The notes: generated from the sequence alone by a model not told the origin. Positions 49,577 to 61,786 are shown, numbered from the stretch's first letter. The stretch is DNA of 64,000 nt from Dankookia rubra (GCF_004355005.1 NZ_SMSJ01000004.1:1-64000); one strand, 5' to 3'. Made by a program: numbers and translations.

Positions 49577-50542
49577 TCAACCCGGCTCGATCCCGGCCTC
49601 GCGGGCGCGGTCGCCGAGTTCCTTGATCTGGCCGGCCAGAAAGGTCCGGAACCACTCCGGCTCGGTCGGCTTCGGCACGTAGCCGAGCTTCGCCACCCGG
49701 TCCGCGAACTCGGCGCTGGAGAGCACCGCGTTCATCGCCGCATTGGCCCGCGCGATCACCGGGGCCGGCGTGCCGGCGGGCACCGCCATGCCGAACCAGA
49801 AGCGGAAGCCGTAGCCCGGCAGCACCGTGCCGACCGGCGGAATCTCGGGCAGCAGCGCGAAGGGCTCGGGCTGGGTGATGCCCAGCGCCCGGACCTTGCC
49901 GTCCTTCATCTGCGGCACGCCGGCAGGGATGTCGGTGAAGGTGCAGTCGATGCGCCCGGCGATGACGTCGGTCAGCGCCTCCGGCCCGCCGCGATAGGGG
50001 ATGCCGGCCATCTCCACGCCGGCCATGCGCGCCATGGTGGCGGTGGCGATATGGGCGCTCTGGTTGCCGTAGCTGAAGGTCAGCGCGCCGGGCCGCGCCT
50101 TCGCCAGGGCCAGCAGCCCGGCGAGGTCGCGCGCCGGGTGGTCGGCGCGGACGACGAGGATGTAGGCGGTCTCGGCGAGGAAGCCGATCGGGGCGAAATC
50201 CTTGATGGGGTCGTAGGGCAGCTTGCGGACCACATAGGGCGCGAGGGCGCCGTTGGTGACGCTCAGCACGCACCAGGTATGGCCATCCGTGCCGGCCCGC
50301 GCCGAGGCCTCGGTGCCGACCACGCCATTGCCGCCGGGCCGGTTCTCGATGATCACCGCCTGGCCGAGCTCGCGCGCCAGCGGCTCCGACAGGTGCCGCA
50401 TCAGCGTGTCGGTCACGCTGCCCGCGGGGAAGGCAACGACGATACGGATGGGGCGGTCCGGCCAGGCGGGTTGGGCGGCGGCGGGCATCGCCAGCAGCGC
50501 TGGTGCTGCAAGAATCGCGCGGCGCCCGATGGTGCCCGACAT
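49577..50542 (-). CDS. Bug/TctC-family solute-binding protein
   Basis: The 321-residue periplasmic protein has a signal peptide (MSGTIGRRAILAAPALLAMP, cleaved after AAAQ), DRPIRIVVAFPAGSVTDTLM, IENRPGGNGVVGTEASARAG and MAGIPYRGGPEALTDVIAGR. AGGAG lies just upstream of ATG 50542. The GGxSDxxAR motif is changed to AGSVTDTLMR, so the ligand pocket differs from the other three Bug proteins. It forms an operon with the exported hydrolase. Confidence 0.93.
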   Translation of the reverse strand: MSGTIGRRAILAAPALLAMPAAAQPAWPDRPIRIVVAFPAGSVTDTLMRHLSEPLARELGQAVIIENRPGGNGVVGTEASARAGTDGHTWCVLSVTNGALAPYVVRKLPYDPIKDFAPIGFLAETAYILVVRADHPARDLAGLLALAKARPGALTFSYGNQSAHIATATMARMAGVEMAGIPYRGGPEALTDVIAGRIDCTFTDIPAGVPQMKDGKVRALGITQPEPFALLPEIPPVGTVLPGYGFRFWFGMAVPAGTPAPVIARANAAMNAVLSSAEFADRVAKLGYVPKPTEPEWFRTFLAGQIKELGDRAREAGIEPG

Positions 50543-50646
50543 GCCGTCTCCTCCGTCCTGTTGGGCGGGACACTCCCCCGCCGCCGGCCTGCTGGCAAGC
50601 CGCCGGGGACCAGCTAGAACGCGGCCGAACCGGAGATCGGGCGGCC

Positions 50647-50943
50647 ATGGCCGAGGATGACGATGCCTATGTCCATGACGAAGCCACGGGGGAATGGCGG
50701 CCGGCCGCCGAGGTCGTTCCACCTGCCGTGCCTCCGGTTCGCGACGCTGCCGGCAATGTGCTGGCCGATGGCGATGCCGTCACCGCCATCAAGGACCTCA
50801 AGGTGAAGGGCGCCAACCAGACCCTCAAGCAGGGCACGGTGATCCGCTCGATCCGGCTGACCGACAATCCCGAGGAGATCGACTGCCGTCACGAGAGCAT
50901 CAAGGGCCTCGTCCTGCGCACCGAGTTCGTCCGCAAGCGGTAG
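50647..50943 (+). CDS. phnA: PhnA/YjdM C-terminal domain protein
   Basis: The 98-residue protein matches the C-terminal half of PhnA/YjdM: VRDAAGNVLADGDAVTAIKD, LKVKGANQTLKQGTVIRSIR and GLVLRTEFVRKR. The N-terminal zinc ribbon of the full-length protein is absent. The name comes from association with phosphonate genes, but the family's function is not known and it is not phosphonoacetate hydrolase. It is divergent from the Bug gene and convergent with the enoyl-CoA hydratase gene. Confidence 0.9.
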   Translation: MAEDDDAYVHDEATGEWRPAAEVVPPAVPPVRDAAGNVLADGDAVTAIKDLKVKGANQTLKQGTVIRSIRLTDNPEEIDCRHESIKGLVLRTEFVRKR

Positions 50944-50995
50944 CCGAGCCCGCAGAAAACGAAGGGGTGCGGGGGAAGCGCCTTCTTCTTCCTTC

Positions 50996-51790
50996 CTACT
51001 TCACCCAGCTGGCCTTCCGCTTCGCCTTGAAGGCCGCGATCCCCTCCGCTGCCTCGGCTCCGGATGCCGTCCGCGCGAAGGCCGCCGCCCCGGCCTCGGC
51101 ATAGCCTTCCGGCGAGATCGGCCCGAGCGCCGCCAGCAGCCCCTTGGTCTCGGCCAGCGCCCCCGGCGCGCCCTCCAGCACCGCGGCGATGGTCCGCTGC
51201 ACCTGGGCTTCCAGCGCCGCCGCATCCGGCAGAACCTGATGCAACAGGCCGATCCGCCCGGCTTCGGCCGCCTCGATCACCGCCGCTTCCAGCACCAGCC
51301 GGGTCGCCGCGGTGCGGCCGGCGCGGCGGGCCAGCCAGGGCAGGATCTGCGCCGGGACCAGGCCGCGCCGCACCTCCGGCGCGGCGAAGCGGGCGGTCGC
51401 GGCGCCGAAGGCGATGTCGGCGGCACAGCAGAAACCCAAGCCCCCGGCATGGCAGGCGCCCTCGACCGTGGCGATCACCACTTGCGGCAGGGCCGAGATG
51501 TCGACGAAGCGCTGCCCGGTGCGGCGGTTGCGGGTGGTCTGGCGGGCCAGCTTCTGCTCCGGCGTCTGGTCCGAGGCGACCTCGGTCAGGTCGAGCCCGG
51601 CGCAGAAATGGCCGCCCGCGCCGGCGATCACCAGCACCCGCGCCGTGGCGTCCTGCGCGAGGTCCGCCAGCAGCCGGTCCCAGGCGGCGCCCATGGCCTC
51701 GCTCAGCGCGTTGCGGCGCTCCGGCCGGTTCATGGTGGCGCGGACCACGGGGCCCTCGCGGGTCACCAGCAGCGGGGTGTCGTCGGCCAT
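50996..51790 (-). CDS. Enoyl-CoA hydratase/isomerase
   Basis: The 264-residue crotonase-fold enzyme has FCAGLDLTEVASDQ (about residues 62-75) and VEGACHAGGLGFCCAADIAFG as oxyanion-hole parts, with FAAPEVRRGLVPAQILP in the second active-site region; Glu in PEVRRG is conserved. The acyl-CoA substrate is unknown. GAGGAGAAA lies just upstream of ATG 51790. It is divergent from the Gfo/Idh/MocA gene by 103 bp. Confidence 0.91.
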   Translation of the reverse strand: MADDTPLLVTREGPVVRATMNRPERRNALSEAMGAAWDRLLADLAQDATARVLVIAGAGGHFCAGLDLTEVASDQTPEQKLARQTTRNRRTGQRFVDISALPQVVIATVEGACHAGGLGFCCAADIAFGAATARFAAPEVRRGLVPAQILPWLARRAGRTAATRLVLEAAVIEAAEAGRIGLLHQVLPDAAALEAQVQRTIAAVLEGAPGALAETKGLLAALGPISPEGYAEAGAAAFARTASGAEAAEGIAAFKAKRKASWVK

Positions 51791-51893
51791 GCGGCATTTC
51801 TCCTCGGGCGGCGGAGGATGCGGGCGCGGAGGGGGGCGGGCAAGACGGCCGGAGCGTGGCATACCCGCGCCGAGACAGGCAGGAGACCCCGGC

Positions 51894-52868
51894 ATGGCCG
51901 CCATCAACCTCGGCATCATCGGCTTCGGCATCATGGGGGAACGGCTGCTGCGTGCGGCTGTCGACCATGCCGCGGCGCATGTCCGGCCCGTGGGCGTCTG
52001 GGACCCCTCCCCCGCCGCCGCGGCGCGGCTGGCCGCGGCCGCACCCGGCGTGCCGCTGCTGGACGGCGCCGCGGCGGTGATCGAGGCCTGCGACTGCCTC
52101 TACATCGCCGCCCCGCCCAAGGCGCACCTGCCCATGGCCGAGGCCGCGCTTGGCGCCGGCCGTGCCGTCTTCCTCGAGAAGCCGCTCGCGGTCGACCTCG
52201 CCGCGGCGCGCGACTTCGTCGCCAAGGCCGAGGCACTGGACACGCGGGCGGCGGTGAACTTCCCGATGGCCTCCTCGCCCGGCGTCGCCCAGCTCTCGGC
52301 CTGGCGGGCGGAGGGCGGGGTGGGGGATGCGGAAAGCCTCGCCATCGAGGTCGCCTTCGCCACATGGCCGCGCGGCTGGCAGCAGGATGCGGCCTCCTGG
52401 CTGGCCCGCCGGGCGGAGGGCGGCTTCACCCGGGAGGTTGTCTCCCACTTCCTGTTCCTGACGCGCCGGCAGCTTGGCCCGCTGGTGCTGCAGGACGCCT
52501 CCGTCACCTATCCGGGCGGCGACCTGGCGGAGACCGCGATCACCGCCCGGCTGACCGCCGGCGGCGTGCCGGTGACGCTGGCGGGCGGCGTCGGCACCAC
52601 GCCGAAGGACGACCACAATACCTGGACGCTGCGCGGCCCGGCCGGCGCGGTGCGGCTGCACGACTGGTCGGTCGCCGAACGGCTGGCGGCCGACGGCACC
52701 TGGCAGCCCGCGCCGGATGCCATGCCGAATGCGCGGCTGCGGCCGGAGGTGCTGCGCCGCCAGCTCGCCAGCGTCGCCGCCATGACCCGCGGCAAGCCCC
52801 ATCCGCTGGCGACGCTGCGGGAGGCGCTGGAGGTGCAGCAGGTGGTCGAGGCCATCCTCGCCGCCTGA
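51894..52868 (+). CDS. Gfo/Idh/MocA-family oxidoreductase
   Basis: The 324-residue NAD(P)-dependent enzyme has a GIIGFGIMGERLL nucleotide loop (about residues 7-19), the YIAAPPKAHLPMAEAAL segment and the family motif FLEKPLAVDLAAA (with EKP, Lys at about residue 95). The C-terminal half has the usual beta-sheet domain. Substrates are sugars, inositols or small cyclic compounds; not assignable. A GAGACCCC stretch with AGGAG precedes ATG 51894. Confidence 0.92.
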   Translation: MAAINLGIIGFGIMGERLLRAAVDHAAAHVRPVGVWDPSPAAAARLAAAAPGVPLLDGAAAVIEACDCLYIAAPPKAHLPMAEAALGAGRAVFLEKPLAVDLAAARDFVAKAEALDTRAAVNFPMASSPGVAQLSAWRAEGGVGDAESLAIEVAFATWPRGWQQDAASWLARRAEGGFTREVVSHFLFLTRRQLGPLVLQDASVTYPGGDLAETAITARLTAGGVPVTLAGGVGTTPKDDHNTWTLRGPAGAVRLHDWSVAERLAADGTWQPAPDAMPNARLRPEVLRRQLASVAAMTRGKPHPLATLREALEVQQVVEAILAA

Positions 52869-52885
52869 GCCCGGGCAGCGCGGCG

Positions 52886-54841
52886 CTACTTCAGGCCGCG
52901 CTCGCGCGCCGCGGCGACATAGGCCCCGGCATCCGCCGGCAGCAGCAGCCGCTCGGCCGCCAGCACCTCGGCCGCGACCCGCACCGCGGCGACGTAGGCG
53001 GCCTGGCCGGGATAGCGCTCGGCGAGGCTCGGGCGCGGGTCGCCGGCCGCCTGGCGCGCGGCGGCATCGGCGGCGAAGGGCAGGAAGCTGCCCTCGCGGT
53101 CGCAGAACTCTTCCCGCAGCCCTTCGGCGGCATAAAGGTTCCAGCCGGTATGGGTGCCGCGCGGCACGGCGATGTCGGGCAGCCGGACCCCGGCGCGCTC
53201 GTTGCCGTCGGCATCGACGGCGGGGACGAGCGGGCGCCAGGCCTCCTCGGCGCCACGGGTGCCGGCGACCCAATCCGTCACCGGGGCGATCGGCGTGGCG
53301 AAGCGCGGGCGCAGCGTGCCGGGGATGACGGGAAAGCGCCGCAGCGCCTCCTCCGCCGGGACCAGGGTGCCATCGGCCAGGCGCGGCACGCGCGACGGCG
53401 GCGGCGCGTTGCCGGCCTCCACCCACTCCTCGAGCGCCGCGAGCAGGGCGCGCAGCAGCGGGCTGGCGGAATGCGGGTTGTTGGGGTTGTGGCAGGGACC
53501 CCGCGCGGTGGTCGCGCCGAAGCGGCCACCATGCTTGGTGCCGGCGACGAGGTAGTGCCTGACATTCGGGAGCGCATGCAGGTCCTGGGTGCCGGCCGGG
53601 TCGGTGTGGATCAGGCTGGCGCCCTTCTGCCAGTACTCGGTGGAGGTATTCACCTCCATCAGCAGCGGATCGCTGCCGTCGCCGCGCAGCAGGGCGCCGC
53701 GCTTGCCCGTGGCGGGGTCGGTCGCCTCGGCCGCGGCCATCGGGAACCAAGTCTCCGGATGGGCGAAGTCCTCGTGCCAGGTCGCGGTGCGGTCGGGCTG
53801 GGCGAAGCGGTCATTGGCGAAGACCCGGCCGGCCCCGGCGATATGCGCCAGCACGCCGTCGAAGACCCGGCGCCCGCTTGTGTCGGCATTCATCCCGAGC
53901 TCGAGGTGGTGCCGCAGCCAGCGCCCGGCCTGCGAGATGCCCAGGGCGAAGGTGGTGCGGATGGCGATGCCGGCGAGCGGCCCGGGGCGGCCCTGCCCGT
54001 CGGCCTCACCGTGCCGCAGGAAGCTGACCAGGTCGCGCGTCGCCGCATAGCCCATGCCGAGCGGCCGGGCCCCGGTCGCGGTGTAGCGGAACTCGTAGAT
54101 GCTGCCGGGGGTGAAGGCGGTGCCCTCGGGCAGCAGCCGGATCGCGCGCTCGCCGGCGAAGGCGAAGGCGACCGGCTGCGGCGCGTCCTCCCGCCGGCGG
54201 CGAACGGTCAGGCTGGCCTTGGCGGGGTCGGCCTCGGCGGCGGGGTAGGAGAGCGGCGCGGTCGGCCGGTCGCCTGGGTTGACGCGGGTGCCGAAGACGA
54301 ACTCGTCCCGCACCGGGCCGGTGACGCCGGGCAGCAGGGGCAGGTCGATGCGCATCCCGTCGTTGGTGCGCGGCGCCTCGGGGTCCCAGCCGCTCCAGAC
54401 CACCGTCGTGCCTGCCCGCAGCGGCAAGGCGAGCCCGACCGAGCCGGGGGTCCGCAGCGCGTTCAGCTCCGGCTGTGCGCCGGGCGCGTCGAAGACATTG
54501 CCGAAGATCATCTTCCGGCCGCGGTTGGTCACGTCGTACAGCAGCCGGCCATTGGCCCGGGCCGGGTCGGCAGGGCGCAGGATGACGACCTCGGTCGCGT
54601 ATTCCACCTGGCCGCGGGCGTTGCGCGGGGCGAGGCCGAGATCGACGATGGGCGCATTGCGCGGATCGGCTGGGTCGAGCTCGCCGCGAGCGATGCCGGC
54701 GATGCGAAGATAGGGCCCGGCGCCGAAATCCTGGCCGCCGGAGAAGCTTTCCTGCGCGGTGAGCTCGAAGCCGGTGATGCGCGCCGCGGCGGGGGTTGCG
54801 GCCAGCAGGGCGGCAGTGGCGGCCGTGACGGCTCGGTTCAT
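52886..54841 (-). CDS. Large exported alpha/beta hydrolase-domain protein
   Basis: This 651-residue protein has a short Sec signal (about 1-20, AATAALLAATPAAA) and matches the Abhydrolase_10 type (PF20091-like), with LLYDVTNRGRKMIFGNVFDA, VVWSGWDPE and the nucleophile site FALGISQAGRWLRHHLELG (Ser303). RGTHTGWNLYAAEG may contain the His. No substrate is known; such proteins are common in environmental alphaproteobacteria. The only adjacent genes are convergent with it or separated by 45 bp (pobA, same strand). Confidence 0.85.
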   Translation of the reverse strand: MNRAVTAATAALLAATPAAARITGFELTAQESFSGGQDFGAGPYLRIAGIARGELDPADPRNAPIVDLGLAPRNARGQVEYATEVVILRPADPARANGRLLYDVTNRGRKMIFGNVFDAPGAQPELNALRTPGSVGLALPLRAGTTVVWSGWDPEAPRTNDGMRIDLPLLPGVTGPVRDEFVFGTRVNPGDRPTAPLSYPAAEADPAKASLTVRRRREDAPQPVAFAFAGERAIRLLPEGTAFTPGSIYEFRYTATGARPLGMGYAATRDLVSFLRHGEADGQGRPGPLAGIAIRTTFALGISQAGRWLRHHLELGMNADTSGRRVFDGVLAHIAGAGRVFANDRFAQPDRTATWHEDFAHPETWFPMAAAEATDPATGKRGALLRGDGSDPLLMEVNTSTEYWQKGASLIHTDPAGTQDLHALPNVRHYLVAGTKHGGRFGATTARGPCHNPNNPHSASPLLRALLAALEEWVEAGNAPPPSRVPRLADGTLVPAEEALRRFPVIPGTLRPRFATPIAPVTDWVAGTRGAEEAWRPLVPAVDADGNERAGVRLPDIAVPRGTHTGWNLYAAEGLREEFCDREGSFLPFAADAAARQAAGDPRPSLAERYPGQAAYVAAVRVAAEVLAAERLLLPADAGAYVAAARERGLK

Positions 54842-54886
54842 GGCGGGTCCTCCCGGCCCGAGGATAGGCGGACGCGGACCGGCCGG

Positions 54887-56961
<2,075 letters not shown>

Positions 56962-56965
<4 letters not shown>

Positions 56966-57699
56966 GCGAAGTCTGTGGCCCGGATGGGTGCGAGGTGCCT
57001 GCGACCACAGGCGGGGCGCTGCCGCTGGAGCGGGCGGCGTCACGGATCGACGTCGTCTCCGACGCCATCTGCCCCTGGTGCTGGGTGGGCAAGCGCAACC
57101 TGGAGGGCGCTTTGGCGATCCTGGCCTCGGAGGGCGAACGGTTCGAGGTGCATTGGCGCCCGTTTCAGCTCAACCCCGAGATGCCGAAGGAGGGCGTGGA
57201 GCGGGACAGCTATCGCGCCGCCAAGTTCGGCAGCCTGGCCCGGAGCCGGGAGTTGGACGCGCAGGTGGCGGCCGCAGGCCGCGCCGCGGGGGTGGACTTC
57301 CAGCATGCGCTGATGCGGCGCACCCCGAACACGGTGGATGCGCATCGGGTGATCCGGCTGGCCGGGGCGCAGGGCCCGGCGGTGCAGGACAAAGTGGTGG
57401 AGGCGCTGTTTGCGGCCTATTTCCAGCAGGGCCGCGACATCGCCGATCGGGCGGTGCTGGCCGAGATCGCCGGGGCGCAGGGGCTGGACGTGTCCGCCCA
57501 TCTGGCCAGTGACGAGGGCGAGGCCGAGGTGCTGGCCGAGGATGCCGGCTTCCGCCGCGCCGGCCTCTCCGGCGTGCCGACCTTCGCGCTCGACGGCCAT
57601 GTGGTCTTCAGCGGCGCCATGCCCGCCGACCGCATGGCCGACGCCTTCCGCCGCGCGCTTGCGATCCTGCGCGGCCCGGCAGCGCGCGCGGCCGAATAG
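56962..57699 (+). CDS. DsbA-family (FrnE-like) oxidoreductase
   Basis: The 245-residue protein has the thioredoxin-fold active site VVSDAICPWCWVGKRNLE (CPWC, Cys37 and Cys40), then QLNPEMPKEGVERDSY and GLSGVPTFALDGHVVFSGAM with the cis-Pro. It lacks a signal peptide, which fits cytosolic FrnE-like proteins that act on stress or as 2-hydroxychromene-2-carboxylate-type isomerases. The extra Cys pair near residue 5-10 (VCGPDGCEVP) is unusual. It is coupled to the GST gene. Confidence 0.9.
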
Positions 57700-57724
57700 C
57701 GTCCCGGAAAATTGGATGGGGGTT

Positions 57725-57748
57725 GCAGGGGGTATACTTTCCCCCTGC
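57725..57748. terminator. Bidirectional terminator-like hairpin
   Basis: GCAGGGGG (57725-57732) and CCCCCTGC (57741-57748) form a perfect 8-bp stem with a TATACTTT loop between the converging DsbA-family and SDR genes. It lacks a long T run but is placed to end transcripts from both sides. Confidence 0.6.
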
Positions 57749-57758
57749 CCATTCTTGT

Positions 57759-58499
57759 TCAGTAGGTCGCCCGTCCGCCCGAGACGTCGAACACCGCCCC
57801 GGTCGAGAAGCTGCAATCCTCGGTTGCCAGCCAGCAGATCAGCGCGGCGATCTCCCCCACCTCCGCGAAGCGGTTGGCCGGGATCTTCGACAGCATGTAG
57901 TCGATCTGCGCCTGCGTCATCTGCTTGAAGATGTCTGTCGCCGCCGCCGCGGGCGTCACGCAGTTCACCCGGATCGGCGTCTGCGCCAACTCCCTGCCAA
58001 GCGACTTGGTGAAGCCGATGACCCCCGCCTTGGCTGCCGAATAGGCCGCGGCATTCGGGTTTCCCTCCTTGCCGGCGATCGAGGCCACGTTGACGATGCG
58101 GCCGTAATTCCGCGCCCGCATGCCCGGCACCACGGCGCGGCAGGACAGGAAGACGCCGGTCAGGTCGATCTCTATCACCTGGCGCCAGGCATCGATCGGA
58201 TAGGCGTCGACCGGCATGTTGGGGCCGGTGATGCCGGCATTGGCGACGAGGATGTCGAGCGGGCCGAGCGCCGTCTCGGTGCCGGCGAGCGCGGCCTCGA
58301 TGCTGGCGTAGTCGGCCACGTCGACCTTGGCCGCGAAACCGCCGAGCCGCGCCGCGACCTTCTGCGCCTCGGCCAGGTCGAGGTCCCAAATGGCGGGGCG
58401 GCCGCCGCCGGCGGCGATCCGCTCGGCGACCGCAAGGCCGATGCCGCGCGCGCCGCCGGTGATGGCCGCGATCCGGCCCTTGAGATCGAGTGCGTTCAT
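57759..58499 (-). CDS. SDR-family oxidoreductase
   Basis: The 246-residue Rossmann dehydrogenase has ITGGARGIGLAVAERIA (13-29), VANAGITGPN, a catalytic Ser in VNVASIAGKEGNP and YSAAK with Tyr about 153. It ends FDVSGGRATY. Asp after the second strand (DLDLAEAQK) suggests NAD preference. It belongs to the 3-oxoacyl-ACP reductase-like group; the substrate is unknown. It precedes no close operon partner; acpS ends 36 bp upstream on the same strand. Confidence 0.92.
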   Translation of the reverse strand: MNALDLKGRIAAITGGARGIGLAVAERIAAGGGRPAIWDLDLAEAQKVAARLGGFAAKVDVADYASIEAALAGTETALGPLDILVANAGITGPNMPVDAYPIDAWRQVIEIDLTGVFLSCRAVVPGMRARNYGRIVNVASIAGKEGNPNAAAYSAAKAGVIGFTKSLGRELAQTPIRVNCVTPAAAATDIFKQMTQAQIDYMLSKIPANRFAEVGEIAALICWLATEDCSFSTGAVFDVSGGRATY

Positions 58500-58534
58500 G
58501 CAGTCCTCCGCCGCTCGTATTAGGCGGGCCGCGG

Positions 58535-58945
58535 CTATCCGGCCAGCCGGACCGCCGAGATGATGACGATCGCCGAGGCGTAGGGGTATTCGTCGGTCAT
58601 GGTCAGGTCCACCTGCGCGGCATGACCGGGCGGGGTCAGCGCGGCCAGGCGCGCGGCGGCGCCGCCGGTCAGCTGCAGGGTCGGTTTGCCCGACCGCAGG
58701 TTCACCACGCCGAGGTCGCGCATGAAGACGCCCTGGGCGAAGCCGGTGCCGAGCGCCTTCGACGCAGCTTCCTTCGCCGCGAAGCGCTTGGCATAGGTCC
58801 CGGCACGCAGCGTCTCGGTGCGCCGCTCGGCCTTGGCGCGTTCCACCGGGGTGAAGACACGGTCGAGGAAGCGCTCGCCATGGCGTTCCAGCACCCGCTC
58901 GATCCGGCGGATGTCGCAGATGTCGTTGCCCAGCCCCAGGATCAT
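58535..58945 (-). CDS. acpS: Holo-[acyl-carrier-protein] synthase
   Basis: The 136-residue enzyme has the AcpS marks [20 protein letters not shown] (about 4-23, metal Asp8) and [17 protein letters not shown] (about 52-68, with Glu58). It transfers 4'-phosphopantetheine from CoA to ACP and is essential for fatty acid synthesis. Its start overlaps the rel stop codon (ATGA), so translation is coupled to the alarmone enzyme; in alphaproteobacteria the two often lie together. Confidence 0.95.
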   Translation of the reverse strand: MILGLGNDICDIRRIERVLERHGERFLDRVFTPVERAKAERRTETLRAGTYAKRFAAKEAASKALGTGFAQGVFMRDLGVVNLRSGKPTLQLTGGAAARLAALTPPGHAAQVDLTMTDEYPYASAIVIISAVRLAG

Positions 58946-61242
58946 CCGCGCATCCGCTCCACGCGCAGGTTGTCGGCCGGCGCCCGCAGCGCCGCCATGA
59001 TGCGTTCCAGGTGGCGCAGGTCGGTGACCTCGATATCCAGCAGCACCTCGATCGAATCGCCGTCGCGGTGCTGCACCTTCAGCCCGCTGACCGCGCCTTC
59101 GTTCTGCGCCACCGTCTCGGTCAGCGCGGCCAGCGCCGAGTTCCGCGCCCGCGTCTCCACCACCACGCGGCCGACGCGGGCGGCGGCCGAGGCCTCGTCC
59201 CAATCGACGTCGAGGAAGCGCTCGGGCGTCGCGGCGAAATTCTCGAGCGTGTGGCAATCGGTCGCGTGGATCGTCACCCCCTTGCCGGTGGTGACGATGC
59301 CGAGGATCCGCTCGCCCGGCAGCGGGTGGCAGCAGCCGGCGAAGTGGAAGGGCATGCCGCTGACCAGGCCGGTGACCGGCAGGTTGGCATTGCCGCCGCG
59401 GGCGGCGCCGGGGCGGTCGGGCCGGCCGAGCAGCGGGCTCGCGCCGATCCGGCCGCGCGGCCGGGCCAGCGGCAGCGCATCGGCGATGCGCGGCGGGATG
59501 CGGAGCTCCGGCACCGCGGCGTGCAGCACCTCCTTGGCCGAGAGCGAGCCGGAGCCGACGGCGGTGTACAGTTCCTCGAGCCCCGCCTGCTTGAGCGGCT
59601 TGAGCGCGCCTTCCAGCAGCTTCTCGGTCGCTTCCAGCCCTTCCTGGCGGAAGGCCTTGGCGATGGCGGCGCGGCCGCCTTCCATGTGCTCCTCGCGCAG
59701 CCGCGCATGGACGAAGCGGCGGATGCGTGCGCGTGCCTTGCCGGTGACGACGAAGCGTTCCCAGCCCGGGTTCGGCTGGCCGCCGCGGGCGGTGATGATC
59801 TCGACCTGGTCGCCGTTCTCCAGCTGGTGGCGCAGCGGGACGATCTTGCCGTTGACCTTGGCGCCGACGCAGCTGTCGCCGACCTGGCTATGGACCTCGT
59901 AGGCGAAGTCTATCGGCGTGGCGCCGCGCGGCAGCTCGATCAGGTCGCCCTTGGGGGAGAAGCAGAAGACCTGGTCGCGGTGCAGTTCCAGCTTGGTGTG
60001 GTCGAGGAAATCCTGCGCGCCCTCGGCATTCTCGAGGATGTCGAGCAGGGCGCGGACCCAGGGGTAGCGCTTGCGGTTGCCGGCGGCGGAGGTATTGCCT
60101 GCCGGCCCCTGCTTGTAGATCCAGTGCGCGGCGACGCCGTATTCGGCGACCTCGTGCATCTCCTTGGTGCGGATCTGCACCTCGATCTTGGCGTTGCGCC
60201 GTTCCGGCACCGTGACGCCGGTGTGCAGCGACTGGTAGCCGTTGGTCTTCGGCGTCGAAATGTAGTCCTTGAAACGGCCGGGGACCACGCGATAGGCATC
60301 GTGCACGGCGCCGAGCGCGACGTAGCAGGCGGCGCGGTCCTCGACCAGAACGCGGAAGGCCATGACGTCCGAGAGCGCCTCGAAGGCCACGTTCTTCTTC
60401 TGCATCTTCAGCCAGATCGAATAGGGCGACTTTTCCCGGCCAACCACGTCGATGGCGATGATGCCGTGGTTCGCCAGCACCCGCTTCAGGTCCTGCTCGA
60501 TCTCGCGGATCAGGTCGGCGCCCTGGCCGCGCAGGAAGGTCAGCCGTGCCGCGATGGTCTGCCGCGCCTCCGGGTGCAGCTCCTGGAAGGCCAGCGTCTC
60601 CAGCTCGGTCTTCAGCGCGTCCATGCCGATGCGCTCGGCGAGCGGGGTGAAGATGTCGATGGTCTCGCGCGCGGTCTTCCGGCGGCGCTCGGCCTGCGGC
60701 ACGAAATGCAGCGTCCGCATGTTGTGCAGGCGGTCGGCCAGCTTGACCAGCAGGACCCGGATGTCCTCGCTCATCGCCAGGACCAGCTTGCGGAGGTTCT
60801 CCGCCTGCTTGGTGCGCTCGGATTGCAGCTCGATGCGGGTGAGCTTGGTGACGCCGTCTACCAGCCGGGCGACCTCGGCGCCGAAGCGGCGCTCGATCTC
60901 CTTCAGCCCGAAGGAGGTATCCTCGGCGACGTCGTGCAGCAGGGCAGTGGCGATCGTCGCGCTGTCCAGCCGGTAGTCGGCCAGAATGTTCGCCACGGCG
61001 ATCGGATGGGTGATGTAGGGATCGCCATTCTCGCGCTTCTGCGCGGCATGCGCCTCGGCGGCGACCTGGCCGGCGCGTTCCAGCAGCGCGACATCGGCGC
61101 GGGGGTCGTAGCCCGCAACCCGGCGGGCGAGCGCCATCGCCTCATCGAGGCCGGGGACCGGCGCGGGCGCGATGCCCGCCACCGCGCCCTCCGGCGCGCG
61201 CGGCACCGGTGCCTGCAGGGGCCCGGCGTCGCGCGAGGTCAA
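58942..61242 (-). CDS. rel: Bifunctional (p)ppGpp synthetase/hydrolase (RelA/SpoT family)
   Basis: The 766-residue protein has an HD hydrolase domain (about residues 40-190: [34 protein letters not shown]), a synthetase domain (about 230-370: [42 protein letters not shown]), TGS (about 395-455, [20 protein letters not shown]) and a C-terminal ACT domain (about 690-766). It makes and degrades the stringent alarmone. TTG at 61242 is the likely start: it follows the rpoZ stop codon with GAGGAGG 6 bases upstream; the longer frame overlaps rpoZ. It forms a tight operon with rpoZ and acpS. Confidence 0.95.
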   Translation of the reverse strand: MTSRDAGPLQAPVPRAPEGAVAGIAPAPVPGLDEAMALARRVAGYDPRADVALLERAGQVAAEAHAAQKRENGDPYITHPIAVANILADYRLDSATIATALLHDVAEDTSFGLKEIERRFGAEVARLVDGVTKLTRIELQSERTKQAENLRKLVLAMSEDIRVLLVKLADRLHNMRTLHFVPQAERRRKTARETIDIFTPLAERIGMDALKTELETLAFQELHPEARQTIAARLTFLRGQGADLIREIEQDLKRVLANHGIIAIDVVGREKSPYSIWLKMQKKNVAFEALSDVMAFRVLVEDRAACYVALGAVHDAYRVVPGRFKDYISTPKTNGYQSLHTGVTVPERRNAKIEVQIRTKEMHEVAEYGVAAHWIYKQGPAGNTSAAGNRKRYPWVRALLDILENAEGAQDFLDHTKLELHRDQVFCFSPKGDLIELPRGATPIDFAYEVHSQVGDSCVGAKVNGKIVPLRHQLENGDQVEIITARGGQPNPGWERFVVTGKARARIRRFVHARLREEHMEGGRAAIAKAFRQEGLEATEKLLEGALKPLKQAGLEELYTAVGSGSLSAKEVLHAAVPELRIPPRIADALPLARPRGRIGASPLLGRPDRPGAARGGNANLPVTGLVSGMPFHFAGCCHPLPGERILGIVTTGKGVTIHATDCHTLENFAATPERFLDVDWDEASAAARVGRVVVETRARNSALAALTETVAQNEGAVSGLKVQHRDGDSIEVLLDIEVTDLRHLERIMAALRAPADNLRVERMRG

Positions 61243-61252
61243 TGGGTCCTCC

Positions 61253-61651
61253 TCAGCGGCGGCCGCCGCCCAGCTCGGCCGCGATGGCGGCTTCCAGATC
61301 GTCGGGCGACATGTCCTCGAGGCCGGCGCCCTCGGCGGGCAGCTCCTCATTCACGTCCATGACGCCGAAGATGTTCTCGTCGGTGGCGATGAGGTCGAGC
61401 ACCTCCTCCTCCGCCGGCTCGGGCTCGGGCGCGCGCTGCAGCGACTTGATCAGGTCGGCCTCGACCGAATCGAGCGCAATGGTTTGGTCGGCGATCTCGC
61501 GCAGGGCAACGACAGGGTTCTTGTCGTTGTCGCGGTCGAGGGTCAGGTCCTCGCCGCGGCCGATGTTCCGGGCGCGCTGCGCTGCGATGAGCACCAATTC
61601 GAACCGGTTCGGGATCTGGACGATGCAGTCTTCAACAGTGACGCGTGCCAT
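61253..61651 (-). CDS. rpoZ: RNA polymerase omega subunit
   Basis: The 132-residue protein begins [20 protein letters not shown], with [33 protein letters not shown], the standard omega core, and an acidic C-terminal extension ([19 protein letters not shown] to ELGGGRR) as in other alphaproteobacteria. Omega supports RNA polymerase assembly and binds ppGpp in many bacteria, which fits its place before the rel gene, 10 bp away. Confidence 0.97.
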   Translation of the reverse strand: MARVTVEDCIVQIPNRFELVLIAAQRARNIGRGEDLTLDRDNDKNPVVALREIADQTIALDSVEADLIKSLQRAPEPEPAEEEVLDLIATDENIFGVMDVNEELPAEGAGLEDMSPDDLEAAIAAELGGGRR

Positions 61652-61786
61652 CACGGCCTCGTGTTCATTTGGGCGGCGGGAAGGGCGGCCCGCGGCAAAG
61701 GTCTGCAGGAGAACCTTCCAGATAGCCACCACGGCCGGCGGATGCAAGCGGGAAGCCCCTAGCCGGCTGCCCCGGGCGACCCCATC

